This document shows positions 6,303 through 14,057 of a DNA stretch of 35,292 nt, one piece after another; within the stretch, counting starts at the first letter, position 1, and each line of letters starts with the position of its first letter. The stretch is from Anaerolineae bacterium (GTDB taxonomy: Bacteria; Chloroflexota; Anaerolineae; J102), in assembly GCA_026991225.1 (NCBI GenBank), contig JALXCB010000179.1, forward strand, positions 1-35,292, in the 5' to 3' direction. The translations under genes were made by a program, and so were the position numbers. The notes under the pieces are model-generated. The model was not told the origin of the DNA. It did not search any database and was given only the letters and a program-made list of their open reading frames with translations.

Positions 6303-7673
6303 TTATTGCGTTCCTTCGGCGAGCAGCGAGTCGAGAACCTTTTGGAACGCGTCATAGGGTCGGGCGCCGCTGATCATCTGCCCGTTGATGAAGAAAGATG
6401 GCGTGCCGGTGACGCCCGCGCGGACCCCCTCATCCAGGTCGGCGGCCACCTCATCCGTATATTTGCCGCTGTCCAGACAATCGTTGAATGCGTCCATGTC
6501 CAACCCCAGCTCCTGGGCATAGCCCTTGAAGATGGTCATAGCATCCGGGTTCTTGTTCCAGTCGGGCTGTTGGCCCTGGAACAGGCGGTCGTGCATCTCC
6601 CAATAGCGTCCCTGATCCCCGGCGCATTCCGCGGCCTCCGCGGCTTTGGGCGCTTGCGGGTGGATCTGGGTGATGGGGAAGTCCTTGAACACGTAAAAGA
6701 CCTTGCCCGTCTCGACATAATTCTTTTTGACTTGCTCCAGCGTGTTGTTGAAGTAGCGCAGGCAGAAGGGGCACTGGTAGTCGGAGAATTCGACCATGGT
6801 GATGGGCGCGTTGGGGTCGCCCATCACCGCGTAGGTTTCGGGTTCGAAATCGAGGTCGGGCGTGGGCTCGGGCGTGGGGAGAGCGACGCCCGCGGGCAGT
6901 TCGCCACCCTGGGCCTCGGCCAGGGCCGCATCGACGATCTGCAGGAACTGGTCCTTGGGCAGGAGTCCGCCGATGATGCGCCCGTTGATGAAGAAGGTGG
7001 GCGTGCCGCGAGTGCCCCAGCGACGGCCTTCGTCGAAGTCCTCCTGAATGCGGGGCCGCGGGGTTTGGGCGTCGAAGCAGGCGTCGAAGGCTGCGCCGTC
7101 CAGGCCCAGGTCGCGGGCGGCCTGCTTCAGCGCGTCTGGGCCGATACTGCCTGCGTTTTGGAAGAGCCAGTCGTGCATCTCCCAGAATTTGCCCTGGTCG
7201 GCCGCGCATTGGGCCGCGAAGCTGCCCATGACCGATTTCTGGCCGAGCACGGGGAATTCTTTGTAGACGAAGTAGACCTTGCCGGTCTGAATGTACGCTT
7301 CATCCAGAAGCGGGGCCACTTCGGAGAAGAAGCGGCCACAGTAGGGTCAGGTGTAGTCCGACCATTCGTAGATGACGACGGGCGCGTCGGGATTGCCTTT
7401 GGAGCTGGCCGGGCGGGGCGCAGGGTCGAAGCCGTTGACCAGAGGCGGGAGGACGAGGTTGGGCGCGGCCGCGGGGGGAGGGTCAGAGGGAGTCGCCGGG
7501 GGCGTGGCCTGACTGGGGGATGGCGCGGCGTCCGCAGCCACCGCTGTGAGGGTGGCTTCCACGGCCGCGGCCACGGCGTCGGGATTCTCAGCCTGGGGAG
7601 CGGCGCAGGCGCTGAGGATGATGGCCGCGGTCAATAGCAACAGCGAAAGGGCGAGGATGCGGTTTCGTGTCAT
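6303..7673 (-). CDS. Double DsbA-like lipoprotein with in-frame TGA at the active site (candidate selenoprotein)
   Basis: A 456-codon frame interrupted only by TGA at 7347-7349 (codon 109). The start is a lipoprotein signal peptide, lipobox LSAC with C23, after ATG 7673, which has a GGAG ribosome binding site. A Pro/Ala-rich linker leads to domain 1, EWSDYT-(TGA)-PYCGRFF, and then domain 2, EFSDYQCPFCLRYF with C301 and C304. Both have the DsbA-family helical insert and a cis-proline GTPxFFINGR/Q loop. The TGA falls exactly on the first cysteine of the CxxC motif, so UPYC (selenocysteine) is the simplest functional reading. The alternatives are a nonsense mutation or a sequence error. The protein would act outside the membrane as a thiol-disulfide oxidoreductase or reductase. 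It follows a SHOCT gene and the two-component genes on the same strand and ends at the terminator at 6246-6275. Confidence 0.85.
7314..7337 (-). promoter_or_regulatory. Hairpin just downstream of the in-frame TGA (possible SECIS-like element)
   Basis: In the mRNA sense, GGCCGCTTC and GAAGTGGCC form a 9-bp stem with one G-U pair around a TTCTCC loop. The stem begins 10 bases and the loop 19 bases after the TGA, within the spacing seen for bacterial SECIS elements. The loop lacks the guanine that is usual at its first two positions, so this is weaker than a textbook element. The stem is also part of the coding sequence. Confidence 0.4.
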
Positions 7674-7725
7674 GCAAAACTCCAATGAGCGTGTGTGGAT
7701 GGGTGTGGGATGTGCGAGGAGCAGA

Positions 7726-8019
7726 TCAATAAGCGAGGATATCCGCTTTCATGGATTCGTACTCCTCTTTGGTGATCTCCCCGCGGGCGTAGCGTTTCTT
7801 GAGGATATCCAGAGCGGTTTCTTCCTGAGTGAAGGCGGCGGTTTGCGCGTTCGGGTCGAGAGGCATCCGGCAAGGCGCGTTGTGATGGGCGTTGGCGGGC
7901 GGGGTGGAAAGGGGCTTGGGAAACAGCCAACTGATCATGGCCACGGCCGCGGCGATGATCAAAATGAGAAAGAAAAGCATAAAAAGCAAGCCAAAGGCGC
8001 CAAGGCCCATCATCACCAT
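7726..8019 (-). CDS. Membrane protein with C-terminal SHOCT domain (1)
   Basis: A 97-residue protein: a hydrophobic segment at about 5-35 (a single strong membrane span), a short linker, and a C-terminal SHOCT domain, ALDILKKRYARGEITKEEYE. SHOCT is a short alpha-helical oligomerisation module seen at the ends of many membrane or stress proteins. The ATG at 8019 has an excellent AGGAGG ribosome binding site; longer reading from upstream overlaps the kinase gene and is rejected. It is paralogous to the protein at 10192-10431. It lies between the histidine kinase and the Dsb-like gene, all in one direction, with phased direct repeats directly upstream. Confidence 0.85.
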   Translation of the reverse strand: MVMMGLGAFGLLFMLFFLILIIAAAVAMISWLFPKPLSTPPANAHHNAPCRMPLDPNAQTAAFTQEETALDILKKRYARGEITKEEYESMKADILAY

Positions 8020-8087
8020 GGTAAAATCCTCCTGAAACAGATCTGCGGGGCTCCTGTCTGGGTGTGCCCCAGTTTCGCAAGATCGTA

Positions 8088-8125
8088 TGACGCGCGTTTG
8101 ACGGAAATATGACGATTTGATGAAG
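8088..8125 (-). promoter_or_regulatory. Four 11-bp-phased response-regulator half-sites upstream of SHOCT gene 1
   Basis: Read on the minus strand, CTTCA, CGTCA, CGTCA and CGTCA occur at exact 11-bp steps (plus-strand starts 8121, 8110, 8099 and 8088). Phased direct repeats one helical turn apart are typical of OmpR/PhoB-family binding sites. The same pattern (TGTCA, TGTCA, CTTCA) precedes the paralogous SHOCT gene at 10192. The neighbouring response regulator is the likely binder. Confidence 0.7.
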
Positions 8126-8137
8126 ATTTTGGGCTCC

Positions 8138-9265
8138 TCAGCTACCCCGCTCTGCAATGGGCAGGGTGAACCCGAACTCGCTTCCTTTGCCCAACCCCTC
8201 GCTCTTTGCCCAAATGCGGCCGCCGTGGGCCTCGACGATATATTTGGAGATGGTGAGCCCGATGCCGCTGCCCCCGCTGGCCCGGGCCCGGGATTTGTCC
8301 ACCCGGTAGAAGCGCTCGAAGATGTGAGGCAGGTCTTCGGGCGGGATGCCCCGGCCTGTGTCCCTGACCAGGAACTGGATGACGTCACCCGCGCGGCGGA
8401 CGGCCACCCACATCTCGCCGCCTAAGGGCGTGTATTGCAGAGCGTTGCCCAGGATGTTCACCAGCACCTGGGTGATGCGGGCGGGGTCCGCGTAAATGTC
8501 GGGCAGGTCGGGCGCAATGTTCACGTGCAGGGCCACGCCCTTATCGTGAAACTGCAACGCCAGCCGATCCACCACGCCCGACGCCAGGTCGGCGGGGTTG
8601 ACCCATTCGGGAAACATGGCCATCTCGCCTGCCTCCGCCCGGGAGAGCTCCTGCAGGTCTTGCACCAATCGTTGCAGGCGCAGCACCTCGTTGTTCATGG
8701 TCTGGAAAGTCGCGGGCTCGGGCGGAAGGACGCCATCGGTGAGGGCTTCGAGCATGGTGCGCAGATTCGTCAGGGGCGTGCGCAGTTCGTGGGCCACGTC
8801 CGCGATGAGGTTGAGACGCCGCTGCTCTGTGAGCTCCAGCTCCTCCGCCATCTGATTGAAGCTTTCGGCCAGAGCGCCCAGCTCATCCTCGCTGACCACG
8901 GCCACGCGGCGGTTGAAATGCCCCGCCGCGATCTCGCGGCTGGCCCGCATCATGCTGCGGATGGGCTGCACGATGCGCTGCGATGTAAACAGGCTGACCG
9001 CGATGGCCGCGATGAGGGACACGATGACCGCGGTGGTCGTGATCTCATTGATGGCGCGGATGAAGTTCACGCGCAGGTCTTCGGCCAGGCCCGGATCCGA
9101 GCCCAGATGCGCCTCCATGCGTTCGATGTGCCGCTGGATGGCCGCGGGCGTCTGAATTTGCACCGCGCCCGCCAGCACAACGACGCCCACCAGGATGACG
9201 ATGAGATAGGAGAGGAAAAGTTTGGCGCTGAGACTGCGCTTGAAAAAGGTCAGCAGCTTCCTCAT
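8138..9265 (-). CDS. Sensor histidine kinase, BaeS-like
   Basis: A 375-residue membrane kinase. Two membrane spans at about 15-36 and 75-96 enclose a short outside loop of about 40 residues, followed by a HAMP domain (about 95-147), a HisKA dimerisation domain with the phosphorylated H159 in [13 protein letters not shown], and a HATPase domain with N box [22 protein letters not shown], an F box around ERFYR and GSGIGLTI. It would autophosphorylate and transfer phosphate to the response regulator encoded just upstream, with which it overlaps by 4 bases (ATGA). The tiny sensor loop suggests sensing in or near the membrane, as for BaeS or CpxA-type envelope-stress sensors; the signal itself is unknown. 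Confidence 0.93.
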   Translation of the reverse strand: MRKLLTFFKRSLSAKLFLSYLIVILVGVVVLAGAVQIQTPAAIQRHIERMEAHLGSDPGLAEDLRVNFIRAINEITTTAVIVSLIAAIAVSLFTSQRIVQPIRSMMRASREIAAGHFNRRVAVVSEDELGALAESFNQMAEELELTEQRRLNLIADVAHELRTPLTNLRTMLEALTDGVLPPEPATFQTMNNEVLRLQRLVQDLQELSRAEAGEMAMFPEWVNPADLASGVVDRLALQFHDKGVALHVNIAPDLPDIYADPARITQVLVNILGNALQYTPLGGEMWVAVRRAGDVIQFLVRDTGRGIPPEDLPHIFERFYRVDKSRARASGGSGIGLTISKYIVEAHGGRIWAKSEGLGKGSEFGFTLPIAERGS

Positions 9266-9957
9266 TCCGAACCATCCTCGAAGCGATAGCCCACCCCGCG
9301 CACGGTGGCGATGCGCTTGCCCGCGCCGCCGGCGGCGTCCAGCTTCCTGCGCAGGCGACCGATATGGACGTCCACCACCCGGTCATCGCCATAATAATCG
9401 TAGCCCCACACCTGCTCGATGAGCTGATCCCGGCTCAGCACCCGGCCATGGTGGCGAGCCAGGGCCAGCAGCAGATCGAATTCGATAGGCGTCAGGTCGA
9501 TGAGCTGGCCCGCGACCAGCACCTTACGGGCCGCAGGGTCGATGCGAATATCGTCGAAGATCAGGGGCGTCTCCTCGTCGCTGGTCCCTCCGCCCCGGCG
9601 CAGCATGGCTTCCACCCGGGCCACCAACTCTCTCGGGCTGAAGGGCTTGGTGAGATAGTCGTCCGCACCCATCTTCAGGCCCAGAATCTTGTCCATCTCC
9701 TCGGCGCGGGCGGAGAGCATCAGCACCCAGGCGTTGGACTCCTGCCGCAGACGGCGCAGCACCTCCAGCCCGTCCACCTCGGGCAGCATGATATCGAGAA
9801 CGATGAGGTCGGGCTTGAAGGCGCGGATGGATTGCAGGGCTGCAGCGCCGTCATTGGCGGTGTAGACGGTGTAGCCTTCCCGTTCCAGATAGGCGCGCAC
9901 GGTTTCCCGCACGGGCGCTTCGTCATCGACCACCAGGATCGTTGCGTTTTTGGTCAT
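9262..9957 (-). CDS. OmpR/PhoB-family response regulator
   Basis: A 231-residue DNA-binding regulator. The receiver domain (about 5-118) has the acidic pocket D11-D12, phosphoacceptor D55 in [10 protein letters not shown], and K104 in [10 protein letters not shown]. The C-terminal winged helix (about 130-228) has [14 protein letters not shown] and [13 protein letters not shown]. It is the first gene of the minus-strand unit and overlaps the kinase gene translationally. Its promoter (10002-10030) lies next to phased TGTCA repeats shared with the divergent SHOCT gene, so autoregulation is likely. Targets probably include both SHOCT genes and perhaps the Dsb-like lipoprotein. Confidence 0.95.
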   Translation of the reverse strand: MTKNATILVVDDEAPVRETVRAYLEREGYTVYTANDGAAALQSIRAFKPDLIVLDIMLPEVDGLEVLRRLRQESNAWVLMLSARAEEMDKILGLKMGADDYLTKPFSPRELVARVEAMLRRGGGTSDEETPLIFDDIRIDPAARKVLVAGQLIDLTPIEFDLLLALARHHGRVLSRDQLIEQVWGYDYYGDDRVVDVHIGRLRRKLDAAGGAGKRIATVRGVGYRFEDGSE

Positions 9958-10001
9958 ATGGTCATTGCCTTTGAAGAGATTGTGATGAATTGTGCATGTT
10001 C

Positions 10002-10030
10002 ATCTTACCGCATTGCAGGCGGCGAAGCAA
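10002..10030 (-). promoter_or_regulatory. Promoter of the response regulator gene
   Basis: On the minus strand, TTGCTT (10030-10025), a 17-bp spacer and TAAGAT (10007-10002). The start point would be near 9995, giving a leader of about 40 bases before ATG 9957. Confidence 0.6.
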
Positions 10031-10044
10031 GGAAAATCGGACGA

Positions 10045-10071
10045 TGTCACAAAATTGTCATAAAGGCTTCA
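10045..10071 (+). promoter_or_regulatory. Three 11-bp-phased response-regulator half-sites between divergent genes
   Basis: TGTCA at 10045, TGTCA at 10056 and CTTCA at 10067 lie exactly 11 bp apart in the sense direction of the SHOCT gene at 10192. The last repeat is near the -35 position relative to a poor TAGACT -10 at 10094-10099, as expected for an activator-dependent promoter. The same element and phase precede the other SHOCT gene at 8019. Confidence 0.65.
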
Positions 10072-10191
10072 AGTTCCCGACACAATGCACGTGTAGACTG
10101 TAAGTGAATCGGAGGACAAACCCGTTCACCCACCTGAAAAAGCAATCAATCAAAACCACCATTCACCCTATACACCACGGAGGTAATCATC

Positions 10192-10431
10192 ATGATGGGT
10201 TTCGGCTTCGGCTTTCCATTCATGGCGCTTTTCTGGATTTTGCTCATCGGCCTGGGCGTCTGGGCCGTCGTTCGCCTTGCATCCAACGCCAGCAATGCCA
10301 GTTCTCACAACCAGGATGCAACCATGATCTCCCGGCAGGACGCCGCGCTGGAAGTGCTGAAGCAGCGCTACGCCCGCGGCGAGATCACTAAGAGCGAATA
10401 CGAGGCGATGCGTCAGGACCTGATGGTCTGA
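10192..10431 (+). CDS. Membrane protein with C-terminal SHOCT domain (2)
   Basis: A 79-residue protein with a Gly/Phe-rich start, one membrane span at about 8-29, a short polar linker and a C-terminal SHOCT domain, ALEVLKQRYARGEITKSEYE. Its SHOCT segment is nearly identical to that of the protein at 7726-8019, so the two are paralogs. A GGAGGT ribosome binding site precedes the ATG. It is divergent from the two-component genes and preceded by phased regulator half-sites, so it is probably a direct target of that system. Its molecular role is unknown. Confidence 0.87.
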   Translation: MMGFGFGFPFMALFWILLIGLGVWAVVRLASNASNASSHNQDATMISRQDAALEVLKQRYARGEITKSEYEAMRQDLMV

Positions 10432-10480
10432 CCATCCTCGATTTCCCTCACTTCATGCATTCCCACACGAGGAGGCAGCT

Positions 10481-10636
10481 ATGATGTACGACTTCTTTTG
10501 CAACGGCTACGGACCCGCGGGAGACTTCTGGTTCATGACTTCCCACACACTGCGAGGAATCCGCGCACAAGAGACCAGGTCCAAATCGGGCCTGGTCTTT
10601 GCGCGTTTGGACTGTGGGGCGCGTCCCAATTTTTGA
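10481..10636 (+). CDS. Possible 51-residue small protein or gene remnant
   Basis: An ATG at 10481 follows a strong GAGGAGG ribosome binding site. The frame begins MMYDFFCNGYGPAGDFWFM, aromatic and Gly-rich like the start of the SHOCT protein just upstream, then turns into Arg/Ser-rich sequence running through a hairpin (10571-10597) to a stop at 10634-10636. The good start and poor end suggest a third SHOCT-type membrane gene truncated by deletion or by insertion of intergenic palindromes. It could also be a genuine small peptide. Confidence 0.35.
   Translation: MMYDFFCNGYGPAGDFWFMTSHTLRGIRAQETRSKSGLVFARLDCGARPNF
10571..10600 (+). terminator. Hairpin terminator after SHOCT gene 2
   Basis: AGACCAGG (10571-10578) pairs with CCTGGTCT (10590-10597), followed by TTG. 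The T-tract is short. It would end transcripts from the SHOCT gene and lies inside the doubtful small frame, which argues against the later part of that frame. Confidence 0.5.
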
Positions 10637-10638
10637 CA

Positions 10639-10704
10639 GACCTCCGGGAGGTGGCGCTAAACGCTTCATTTTGCCCCAAACCCTGTCGCCATCTCCCGGA
10701 GGTC
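10639..10704. repeat. Long inverted repeat with 18-bp arms
   Basis: GACCTCCGGGAGGTGGCG (10639-10656) and CGCCATCTCCCGGAGGTC (10687-10704) are complementary at 17 of 18 positions and separated by 30 bp. Each arm also contains the smaller palindrome CCTCCGGGAGG-like core. There is no coding capacity. It may be a folded transcript end, a REP-like element or a protein binding site. Confidence 0.75.
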
Positions 10705-10751
10705 GTCTGCGTCGCCAATTGTCTGGAACGCACCCAGGTCGCGGGAGCGGA

Positions 10752-10780
10752 TTGGCGACGGGAAGGGCTCATGATACAAT
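10752..10780 (+). promoter_or_regulatory. Promoter of the binding-protein gene at 10820
   Basis: TTGGCG (10752-10757), a 17-bp spacer and TACAAT (10775-10780). The start would be near 10787, about 33 bases before ATG 10820. Confidence 0.65.
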
Positions 10781-10819
10781 GCGGATGATTTTCAACACGC
10801 TCACTCATTTCTTACCGCC

Positions 10820-13021
10820 ATGTCCCGACCCACACTGTTTCCTCTCATCCTGCTGGTCATGCTGGCGGCGCTGACCGCAGCCTGCGGCAAAACCCAGGCC
10901 GTGCCCACCATCGCGCCCGAAGTCATCATCACCCCGACGCCCGCAGGCGCGACCGCACCCGTCCCCGCGACGACCTCCACGCCCACGCCCCCGTCCGAAT
11001 CGGGCGGGCAGCCTGCGCCTGAAGGCGATGCCTGGTCTCGCATCCAGCAGCGGGGCAGTATGATCGTGGGCACGTCCGCGGATTACCCGCCTTTCGAGTA
11101 TTACACCCAGGATTTCAAGATCGACGGCTTCGATATCGCCCTGATCAAGGAGATCGGTCAGCGGCTGGGCGTGCAGGTGGAGGTCGTGGATATCGCGTTC
11201 GACGGCCTGGGCGACGCCCTGGCTCTGGGGCAGATCGACGTCGCCATCGCCGCCATCTCCATCACCCCCGCCCGGGAGGAAGTGTTCGACTTCAGTCAGG
11301 TGTATTTCGTCTCCGAGGATGCAGTCGTGGCGAAGCCGGGAGCGAATCTTCCCCCCATCACCAAGGTGGAGGACCTGGCGACCCTGCGGGTGGGCGTGCA
11401 AAAGGGATCGGTGTTCGAGGATTGGCTTGATGATCTGCTCGTGAAGACGGGCCTCATGCCCGAGACCAATCTCTTCATCTACGGCGACGTCAAGCAGGCC
11501 ATTCCCGACCTGGAAGCGGGCCGGGTGGATGTGTTGATCATGGATCGGCCCGTGGCTGAGCTTGCTGTGCAGGAGAAGGGGGTGCAGTTGGTCGCCTCGG
11601 GCCTGCACCGGGAGCTCTATGGCGTCGTCATGGCCAAGGGCCAGGAAACCCTGCGCACAGAGATCAATCAGACCTTGAGTGAGATGCTGCGCACCCATGC
11701 CATCGACGATCTCGCTAAGGGATATCTCCATGTGGATCCGGGGGATCTCGAACCTGTGCCCACGCCCACGCCCGTGCCGCCTCAGCCTCTGCCCACGCCC
11801 ACGCCGCCCCAGGGCTGCTACGATGGTCTGGCCTATGTGGAAGACTTGAACTACGACGACCAGAACATGACGAACCCGCCCGTGCTGAATCCGGGCGAGG
11901 TCTTCCGCAAGGGATGGCGGGTGAAGAACACGGGCACCTGCACCTGGGGCAGCAGCTACGTGCTCGATTTCGTCTTCGGCAATGCGGAAGGCGCGCGCAT
12001 GGGCGGTCAGCCCGCGCCCGTGCAGGGGACGGTGGCTCCAGGCCAGACGTATGACATCTACGTGGACCTGGCGGCCCCGGTGAAACCGGGCGTGTATCAG
12101 GGCTTCTGGCAGATGCGCGATGGCACGGGCCAGGCGTTCGGTCAGCGCGTCTATGTGGGCATTCGCGTGCCCAGCCAACCCACGCCCACGCCCTTCCCCA
12201 CGGCCACGCCCTCGACTGCGGTCAACTTCTGGACCGACCAGCCGAATCTCGTGCAGGGCCAGTGCACGGTGAATCATTGGCGCACCCAGAACGTGCAGGC
12301 AGTTTACTACTATCATGACGGCCAGAACTGGCAGGACCATGGCGTCGTGGGCGTGGGCGATGTGCAAGAATGTCCATCTCAATCTATCAATTACTTCCTG
12401 CGCGCGGTGCATCCGGATGGCTCGGTGGAGCAACGCGCCATCCATATCAATGTCGCGCCGGCGGTGGACGCGCCCCAGATTAACTACTTCGTGGTGGAGC
12501 CGCCCGGCCAGATCGGCATCGGGCAGTGTGTTGTGCTGCGCTGGGAGGTGCTGGGCAATGTGAACATGGTGAACATTCGCAGCAACGACCGGGTGTTATG
12601 GCAGGGCGCGCCCTTCCGCGGTTCTCTGCAGGATTGCCCCGGCAGTCCGGGCCAGTACAACTATCAGGTCGAGGCCCAAGGCCCGGGCGGCGTCAGCCGC
12701 GCCACCCATCTGACCAACGTCGTGGATCAGCCCCTGCCCACGCCCACGCCGCCGCCCAGCAGCCAGCCCATCATCTATTCCTTCTCCGTGGAGCCTACGA
12801 ACATCGCCGCGGGCATGTGCGTCACCATCGGCTGGCAGACGGGCGGGGCCACCAGCTACGTCCAGGTTTTGCGCAACAACCAGGTCATCCTGGATGGCGT
12901 TCCCCTGGCAGGAACTCAGCAGGATTGCATTCCGGTAGCGGGGCAGTATGAATTCGTGCTCCGGGCTATCGATCCTATGGGGCAGACCGCCACAGCTACG
13001 GTGAATGTGCAGGTGGATTAG
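10820..13021 (+). CDS. Family-3 solute-binding lipoprotein fused to NBR1-type and other Ig-like domains
   Basis: A 733-residue surface lipoprotein. The signal peptide ends in lipobox LTAAC with C22, followed by a Thr/Pro linker. Residues about 70-315 form a family-3 periplasmic binding domain of the amino-acid-binding type (ADYPPFEYY, GFDIALIKEIGQRLG, DVAIAAISITPAREEVFDFS). After a PTPTP linker comes an NBR1-type Ig-like domain at about 335-455, with the signature GWRVKNTGTCTWG and VQGTVAPGQ. Three further beta-rich repeats, each with a paired cysteine pattern and separated by PTPTP linkers, fill the rest. It probably binds a small ligand outside the cell and projects from the surface. No permease gene is adjacent, so a sensing or adhesion role is as likely as transport. 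It converges on the PfpI gene with a 28-bp gap. Confidence 0.9.
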   Translation: MSRPTLFPLILLVMLAALTAACGKTQAVPTIAPEVIITPTPAGATAPVPATTSTPTPPSESGGQPAPEGDAWSRIQQRGSMIVGTSADYPPFEYYTQDFKIDGFDIALIKEIGQRLGVQVEVVDIAFDGLGDALALGQIDVAIAAISITPAREEVFDFSQVYFVSEDAVVAKPGANLPPITKVEDLATLRVGVQKGSVFEDWLDDLLVKTGLMPETNLFIYGDVKQAIPDLEAGRVDVLIMDRPVAELAVQEKGVQLVASGLHRELYGVVMAKGQETLRTEINQTLSEMLRTHAIDDLAKGYLHVDPGDLEPVPTPTPVPPQPLPTPTPPQGCYDGLAYVEDLNYDDQNMTNPPVLNPGEVFRKGWRVKNTGTCTWGSSYVLDFVFGNAEGARMGGQPAPVQGTVAPGQTYDIYVDLAAPVKPGVYQGFWQMRDGTGQAFGQRVYVGIRVPSQPTPTPFPTATPSTAVNFWTDQPNLVQGQCTVNHWRTQNVQAVYYYHDGQNWQDHGVVGVGDVQECPSQSINYFLRAVHPDGSVEQRAIHINVAPAVDAPQINYFVVEPPGQIGIGQCVVLRWEVLGNVNMVNIRSNDRVLWQGAPFRGSLQDCPGSPGQYNYQVEAQGPGGVSRATHLTNVVDQPLPTPTPPPSSQPIIYSFSVEPTNIAAGMCVTIGWQTGGATSYVQVLRNNQVILDGVPLAGTQQDCIPVAGQYEFVLRAIDPMGQTATATVNVQVD

Positions 13022-13049
13022 CGCTCTTTTCCCGAATTTGCCCTGACGC

Positions 13050-13574
13050 TCACGCCGAAAGCGCGGCGATGAGCTCGCGGTTGAAGTCGGGGATATCAGC
13101 CACGACCCGGCCCCAGACCAGGTGGCCATCCCGGAATGCGGGCGCATCCACCCAGGTCGCGCCTGCATTCTCAAGGTCGTCCTTGATGCCCAGGGAGCCG
13201 GTGGCCCTGTGTCCGGCCACAATTTTTGCGGAGATGCCCACCAGGCCCGCGTGGCAGATCATGCCCACGATACCGCCTTTGTCATAAACGCCCTTGACCA
13301 GGCGTTTGACGCCGTCGTAACGGCGAATTTTGTCGGGGGCCCAGCCGCCGGGGATGACCACCGCGTCGAAGTCTTCGGATCGGACGTCATCCGCGCCGAC
13401 GTCAGCTCGGGCCTTGAGACCTCCGTTTTTGCTTACATACACGTCCCCGGCCTTGATCCCCACCGTGACAATCTCCGCGCCTTCCTCCACCAGGCGCATG
13501 TAGGGAACCCAGAACTCCAGGTCTTCGAAGCCGGGCCCGACGAGAAATGCGATCTTCTTGCCTTGCAACTTCAT
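13050..13574 (-). CDS. DJ-1/PfpI-family protein
   Basis: A 174-residue cytoplasmic protein of the DJ-1/PfpI superfamily, whose members include glyoxalase/deglycase-type enzymes, chaperones and putative peptidases. E17 in GFEDLEFW and the nucleophile elbow MICHAG with C107-H108 form the expected active site. VVIPGGWAPDKIR lies before it, as in PfpI proteins. ATG 13574 is chosen because AGGAGG sits 8 bases upstream; the in-frame GTG at 13583 overlaps that ribosome binding site. Function is likely in protein or metabolite damage control, but the exact activity cannot be read from sequence. It stands alone. Confidence 0.9.
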   Translation of the reverse strand: MKLQGKKIAFLVGPGFEDLEFWVPYMRLVEEGAEIVTVGIKAGDVYVSKNGGLKARADVGADDVRSEDFDAVVIPGGWAPDKIRRYDGVKRLVKGVYDKGGIVGMICHAGLVGISAKIVAGHRATGSLGIKDDLENAGATWVDAPAFRDGHLVWGRVVADIPDFNRELIAALSA

Positions 13575-13628
13575 GGCGTTCACCTCCTGGGGATGGAATG
13601 CGATCGACGTTTGAAGTCAATCCGATTT

Positions 13629-13760
13629 CGTAATGCGTAATGCGTGATGGGTAACCACCTCACCAATGATGGATTACGCATCACGTCGGTGCTGCCTTGC
13701 CCAACCCTGGCTTGGCGATCCTTTCGCACCCAACGCCAAGGCGCTATTTCGGAACAAAAA
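13629..13760 (+). repeat. Composite intergenic repeat, copy B
   Basis: The hairpin part (13629-13685) begins CGTAATGCGTAATGCGTGAT and closes with ATTACGCATCACG. It is followed by the module GCCCAACCCTGGCTTGGCGA and by CAAGGCGCTATTTCGGAACA, which recurs near 24685-24698. It separates the PfpI gene from the tRNA gene. Confidence 0.8.
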
Positions 13761-13762
13761 AG

Positions 13763-13834
13763 CACCCCCGGCAGGACTTGAACCTGCGACCCGCGGATTA
13801 GAAGTCCGCCGCTCTGCCACTGAGCTACGGGGGC
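13763..13834 (-). tRNA. tRNA-Arg (anticodon TCT)
   Basis: On the minus strand a 72-base cloverleaf. The acceptor strands are GCCCCCG and CGGGGGT, with discriminator G. The D arm is TAGCTCAGTGGCAGAGC. The anticodon arm is GCGGA-CTTCTAA-TCCGC, with anticodon TCT reading AGA/AGG. The T arm is GCAGG-TTCAAGT-CCTGC. CCA is not encoded. A run of six T follows the 3' end on the minus strand and probably helps termination. Confidence 0.95.
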
Positions 13835-13847
13835 GCATTCGCGTATA

Positions 13848-13876
13848 ATGGTAAAATACCGCTCAGGTCTTGTCAA
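13848..13876 (-). promoter_or_regulatory. Promoter of tRNA-Arg
   Basis: On the minus strand, TTGACA (13876-13871), a 17-bp spacer and TACCAT (13853-13848). The predicted start lies about 7 bases before the mature tRNA 5' end. Confidence 0.65.
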
Positions 13877-14057
13877 GAAGGGAGAAAGACTGGGGCGCGT
13901 TCTAAAATTTTGGCAAATCGCGTTGTCATCAGGAATTCGGTCATGCGAGCTCCACCCGGCGCTGATGGAATTTTACAAATTAAACGGGGCATAGGCCTCA
14001 TTCTATTACCGGATTGTTTTGTAAACGTTCATGACCCGGCTTTGGGCGCGGGCTGGC

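Noticed and set aside
6120-7637. Long plus-strand frame opposite the Dsb-like gene
   Set aside because: Low-complexity antisense translation with no recognised motif; it overlaps the ATPase end, the terminator and the Dsb-like gene.
7347-7685. Reading the Dsb-like region as two separate genes, a short lipoprotein and a protein starting at GTG 7319
   Set aside because: The frame is the same on both sides and the TGA falls exactly inside one domain's CxxC motif; a start at 7319 would leave a thioredoxin fold without its first strand and active site.
10805-12445. Long open frame on the minus strand opposite the binding-protein gene
   Set aside because: It is a His/Arg/Gly-rich shadow of the GC-rich coding strand with no domain; the plus-strand protein has a signal peptide and clear domains.
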